Positions 61,779 through 64,000 of a stretch of 64,000 nucleotides of DNA are shown piece after piece. Position 1 is the stretch's first letter. Each line of letters starts with the position of its first letter. The translations under genes were made by a program, and so were the position numbers. The notes beneath the pieces were generated by a model, which was not told where the DNA came from, did not search any database, and saw only the letters and a list, made by a program, of their open reading frames with translations. Source of the DNA: an uncultured Pseudodesulfovibrio sp. (lineage in GTDB: Bacteria; Desulfobacterota; Desulfovibrionia; Desulfovibrionales; Desulfovibrionaceae); contig NZ_OY782498.1 in assembly GCF_963677845.1 (NCBI RefSeq), positions 2,487,518 to 2,551,517 on the forward strand, in the 5' to 3' direction.

Positions 61779-62183
61779 ATGAAAACACTTGGCATCATTT
61801 CGACCTTGGCCTGCCTGTATATGCTGGCTGCCTGCGGCCCACCCAAACAAAAAATACCTGTCAGCACCGACCCCATCGGTGCTGACGTGTATGCCGATGG
61901 CAAAAAAACATGCACCAGTCCCTGTTCAGTCAATCTCGACAAACAAGGGGATCATCTCATCACCATTGTCAAGGAAGGGTACGCGCAGGAAGAAATCATC
62001 ATCCGCCGACAATTCAAACCGGATCGCGCCATACGTGACGGCGTCATTTCCGGCATCATCAAAGGCGGTGACCCCAAGGATGTGGCCGGAGAAACAGCCA
62101 AAGAAATTGACGAACAGGAACGATCCGGCGAGGCGTACGAGTTGAAACCGTCTATTGTCATCATCGAGTTGCACAAAAAATAG
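61779..62183 (+). CDS. Small PEGA-domain lipoprotein
   Basis: A 134-residue lipoprotein (lipobox LAAC) with PEGA domain (KIPVSTDPIGADVYADG, TSPCSVNLDKQGDHLITIVKEGY). It is similar to the first half of the 258-residue protein at 59905, down to the spacing of the conserved cysteines (KTCTSPC versus QTCTTPC), suggesting duplication. The start ATG 61779 follows GGGGAAAAG. Both are probably anchored in the envelope. Confidence 0.8.
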   Translation: MKTLGIISTLACLYMLAACGPPKQKIPVSTDPIGADVYADGKKTCTSPCSVNLDKQGDHLITIVKEGYAQEEIIIRRQFKPDRAIRDGVISGIIKGGDPKDVAGETAKEIDEQERSGEAYELKPSIVIIELHKK

Positions 62184-62335
62184 ATTTTCAACGACCACAG
62201 AACGACTCTTCAACCAGTAGTTATTCTCATTAAATCGGTGGTTATTCCGCTCATTGTTTGTTTCCTCACTTTTTGTAATAATTGACGCTGTCCTACCAAC
62301 GGGTCCCGATAAACCACAAGAAGTGAAGATCACCA

Positions 62336-62827
62336 ATGCGACGCAACCGGAGAAAATACAACGAGTACACTCCCAAGGCTGGTCCGAAAAAGACGAGTGA
62401 TCTAATGCCACGTTTTTTGGACAAGCTCGACACCACGGGTGGAGCCGCTCTGGTCAGGCTGTGGCGTGCGTGGGATGACATCATGGGAGAAATGGCCCCC
62501 ATGGCCCGACCTCTCGGCCATCGGGGTACTAAAATCATCCTCGCAGCCGGGGACCCCATCATCATGCAGGAAGCCCAATATCTGGCTCCGATGTTACTCC
62601 AAAAAATAAACGCATTTCTGGGCGAAGAAGTCTTTGACAAAGTCGTATTTGAACTGCTAAACGGCAGAGTTCCTTTGGACGAAGATATTCGGCCGGAGGC
62701 TCCCGAGCCTCCGAGGAAACTTAAAAGACCTAAGAATTTAGGTCGATTAAAAGATGAGCTAGACCCGAACTCCCCTGTGGGGAGATGTTACCGGGCCTAC
62801 CGGCGAATGTTTGACGATTCAGAATAA
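62336..62827 (+). CDS. DUF721/DciA-like protein
   Basis: A 163-residue protein of the DUF721 family: LVRLWRAWDDIMGEMAPMARPLG, KIILAAGDPIIMQEAQYLAPMLLQKINAF, then LLNGRVPLDED. DciA relatives load or recruit the replicative helicase. The basic N-terminus (MRRNRRKYNEYTPKAGPKK) is expected for DNA contact. The ORF is on the plus strand and ends 35 bp before the next gene. Assignment to helicase loading is by family. Confidence 0.8.
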   Translation: MRRNRRKYNEYTPKAGPKKTSDLMPRFLDKLDTTGGAALVRLWRAWDDIMGEMAPMARPLGHRGTKIILAAGDPIIMQEAQYLAPMLLQKINAFLGEEVFDKVVFELLNGRVPLDEDIRPEAPEPPRKLKRPKNLGRLKDELDPNSPVGRCYRAYRRMFDDSE

Positions 62828-62861
62828 CATTTCGCCTCAGTACATTTTTAAGGAGTACACC

Positions 62862-63212
62862 ATGAGTGAAGAAGTAAAAGAAATTTCTTTTGACGAGCTT
62901 GGCCTGACCAAGCCCCTGGAAAAGATGACTGCCAAAGAGCTGCGTGCTCTGTGCGTGGCCAAGCTTCCCATGATCACCGGCGCATCCGGTAAAGACAAGG
63001 ACGCTTTGGTTCAGGAAATCAAGGATGTCTTCGGTATCGTCGAAGAAGAACAGGTTTCCCCTTACAAGAAGCAGATTGCCGAGATCAAAAAACAGATCAG
63101 AGCCCTTCGCGTTGAAAAAGAGGCCATGGAAGATCGCGCTAAACGTGATTACATTCGCCGCAAAATCAACAAGCTGAAGAAACGTACACGCAAACTCGCC
63201 CGCGCAATCTAA
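62862..63212 (+). CDS. Rho-N/SAP-like small protein
   Basis: A 116-residue protein with a Rho-N-like helix-extended-loop-helix motif: MTAKELRALCVAKLPMITGAS, then DKDALVQEI. The C-terminal half is a long charged helical region (KKQIAEIKKQIRALRVEKEAM, RRKINKLKKRTRKLARAI) like a coiled coil and basic tail, so nucleic acid binding is likely. ATG 62862 follows AAGGAGTACACC. Function unknown. Confidence 0.7.
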   Translation: MSEEVKEISFDELGLTKPLEKMTAKELRALCVAKLPMITGASGKDKDALVQEIKDVFGIVEEEQVSPYKKQIAEIKKQIRALRVEKEAMEDRAKRDYIRRKINKLKKRTRKLARAI

Positions 63213-63230
63213 AAAAAAGCAAAAAAGAAG

Positions 63231-63258
63231 TTGACATTACGGGGCCTAGCTCTTAAAT
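63231..63258 (+). promoter_or_regulatory. Promoter of the tRNA-Gln/tRNA-Glu unit
   Basis: -35 TTGACA (63231-63236), 16-nt spacer, -10 TTAAAT (63253-63258), 14 bp before the tRNA start. Confidence 0.7.
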
Positions 63259-63272
63259 CATCTTCTCGCTGC

Positions 63273-63347
63273 TGGGCTGTCGTTCAATTGGCAGGACGAC
63301 GGGTTCTGGCTCCGTTAATCAAGGTTCGAGTCCTTGCAGCCCAGCCA
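63273..63347 (+). tRNA. tRNA-Gln(CUG)
   Basis: A 75-nt tRNA: acceptor TGGGCTG with CAGCCCA, anticodon loop TTCTGGC with anticodon CTG, T-arm GGTTCGAGTCC and encoded CCA. It reads CAG. It is followed by tRNA-Glu after an 11-bp gap. Confidence 0.95.
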
Positions 63348-63358
63348 ATTAAATATGC

Positions 63359-63436
63359 GTCCCCATCGTCTAGCCTGGTCCAGGACGGCGGCCTTTCACG
63401 CCGTTAACAGGGGTTCAAATCCCCTTGGGGACGCCA
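63359..63436 (+). tRNA. tRNA-Glu(UUC)
   Basis: A 78-nt tRNA: acceptor GTCCCCA with TGGGGAC, anticodon loop CTTTCAC with anticodon TTC, T-arm GGTTCAAATCC and encoded CCA. It reads GAA/GAG. It is the second gene of the two-tRNA transcript. Confidence 0.95.
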
Positions 63437-63446
63437 AGACCAGAAT

Positions 63447-63482
63447 AAGAAGCAATCACAACCGTGGTTGCTTCTTTTTTTG
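63447..63482 (+). terminator. Rho-independent terminator after tRNA-Glu
   Basis: AAGAAGCAA pairs with TTGCTTCTT around a loop that can itself pair partly, followed by TTTTTTT. It ends the tRNA unit. Confidence 0.85.
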
Positions 63483-63713
63483 TGCCCGACGCATTTCCTC
63501 TCCCCCCGCCCGATTGTCTTTCTAAGCCGCACACAGGCGACGACAACACAGACCTAACTCCTTTCACTTGTTTCCCCGACAAAGCTTTCCTTTTTTTCTG
63601 AACAGAGTGGACTCATTCGGCTGACGCGTGTACAGCATAGAGTATCCCATATCAGGCGTCCGACCTCCGTCATGGCGGCTTCGGATTAAAAACGGAAAAA
63701 CAAGGAAGGCAAT

Positions 63714-64000
63714 ATGATGAAACGATGGCTACTCACCTCTTTGTGCCTCATGCTTTTTTTGACGATGCTTGCCGCATGCGGATCTGACTCCGACACGCAG
63801 GAAGAGAAAACATCAGAAACGACTATTTCAAGCCCAACACCGGCACAACCTGAGACTCCTGTGGCGGACAAGTCAGAACAACCCGCTACCGAAGCATCCC
63901 CGGCAGCAACAGCGACGTCCACCGACAAACCCAATATCGTCGTCATCTGGGGTGACGACATCGGCCAAAGCAACCTCAGCGCCTACACCAATGGCATGAT
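63714..64000 (+). CDS. Sulfatase-like lipoprotein, truncated by window end
   Basis: The first 95 residues of an exported protein. It has a lipobox (LAAC), a linker rich in Thr/Ser/Pro/Glu (SSPTPAQPETPVADKSE), then KPNIVVIWGDDIGQSNLSAY, the start of an arylsulfatase-type fold with the metal-binding DD pair. Two ATGs (63714, 63717) follow GGAAGG. The gene runs past the window; the formylglycine site (CxPxR) is not visible. It likely acts in the periplasm on sulfate esters. Confidence 0.75.
   Translation, partial: MMKRWLLTSLCLMLFLTMLAACGSDSDTQEEKTSETTISSPTPAQPETPVADKSEQPATEASPAATATSTDKPNIVVIWGDDIGQSNLSAYTNGM

Overview
The window looks like a chromosomal segment of a Desulfovibrio-like deltaproteobacterium (Desulfovibrionaceae, for example Pseudodesulfovibrio). 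This is an inference from gene content: a SahR-type ArsR/methyltransferase fusion beside ahcY, many small family-3 solute-binding proteins, PEGA lipoproteins, a MoSto-like kinase, and a probable selenoprotein. The first ~27 kb is an accessory region ending at a tRNA-Ala gene. The remaining ~37 kb is mostly housekeeping and lineage genes.

Accessory region (1-27,095). Small genes and an Mrr-type endonuclease (1481-2335) converge on a large minus-strand type I restriction-modification operon (11,962 to 2336). Its order of transcription is half-size HsdS, HsdM, a zinc-ribbon protein with a HEPN-like C-terminus, a KTSC protein, full-length HsdS, a DUF4917 protein with Sir2-like motifs, HsdR, and a YgjP-like metallopeptidase. 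Next come a DUF6573 gene, an XRE regulator and a tight six-gene plus-strand operon (13,142-15,171) of small membrane, TerB-like and zinc-ribbon proteins. An orphan Gp37/Gp68 (DUF5131) protein and a replication module follow, the latter built around a 1025-aa primase-helicase. The right edge holds a serine recombinase, an excisionase-like protein, a tyrosine integrase and two cargo genes. These abut the 3' end of tRNA-Ala(GGC), a classic integration site.

Core region (27,315-50,458). It starts with two oligopeptide-type ABC permeases coupled to an alginate-lyase-like protein. Then come recN, marC, acyl-ACP thioesterase and GNAT genes, three-partner-less solute-binding proteins, an HD-GYP-like phosphohydrolase, and an ECF sigma operon whose second product carries a TM segment and a CBM48 domain. 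A translationally coupled redox operon (nitroreductase, MBL hydrolase, an 81-residue protein with in-frame UGA and a fitting SECIS hairpin, CxxCxxC flavoprotein, ComF) precedes rplU-rpmA-obg. A MoSto-like kinase, a PadR regulator, a TiaS-like protein, an MFS transporter and proB follow.

The 1.4 kb gap 50,459-51,900 has no convincing gene. It carries two ~320-bp near-identical direct repeats, each with a long nested stem-loop, plus further hairpins. Beyond it lie a MOT1-like molybdate/sulfate transporter, argB, moeA, a discoidin-like exported protein, a solute-binding protein and the ahcY-sahR operon with a 22-bp palindromic operator. Two PEGA lipoproteins flank a tandem universal stress protein. 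A DciA-like gene, a Rho-N-like gene, tRNA-Gln(CUG), tRNA-Glu(UUC) and the start of a sulfatase-like lipoprotein cut by the window edge complete the window.

All assignments come from reading motifs and context. No database search was run.
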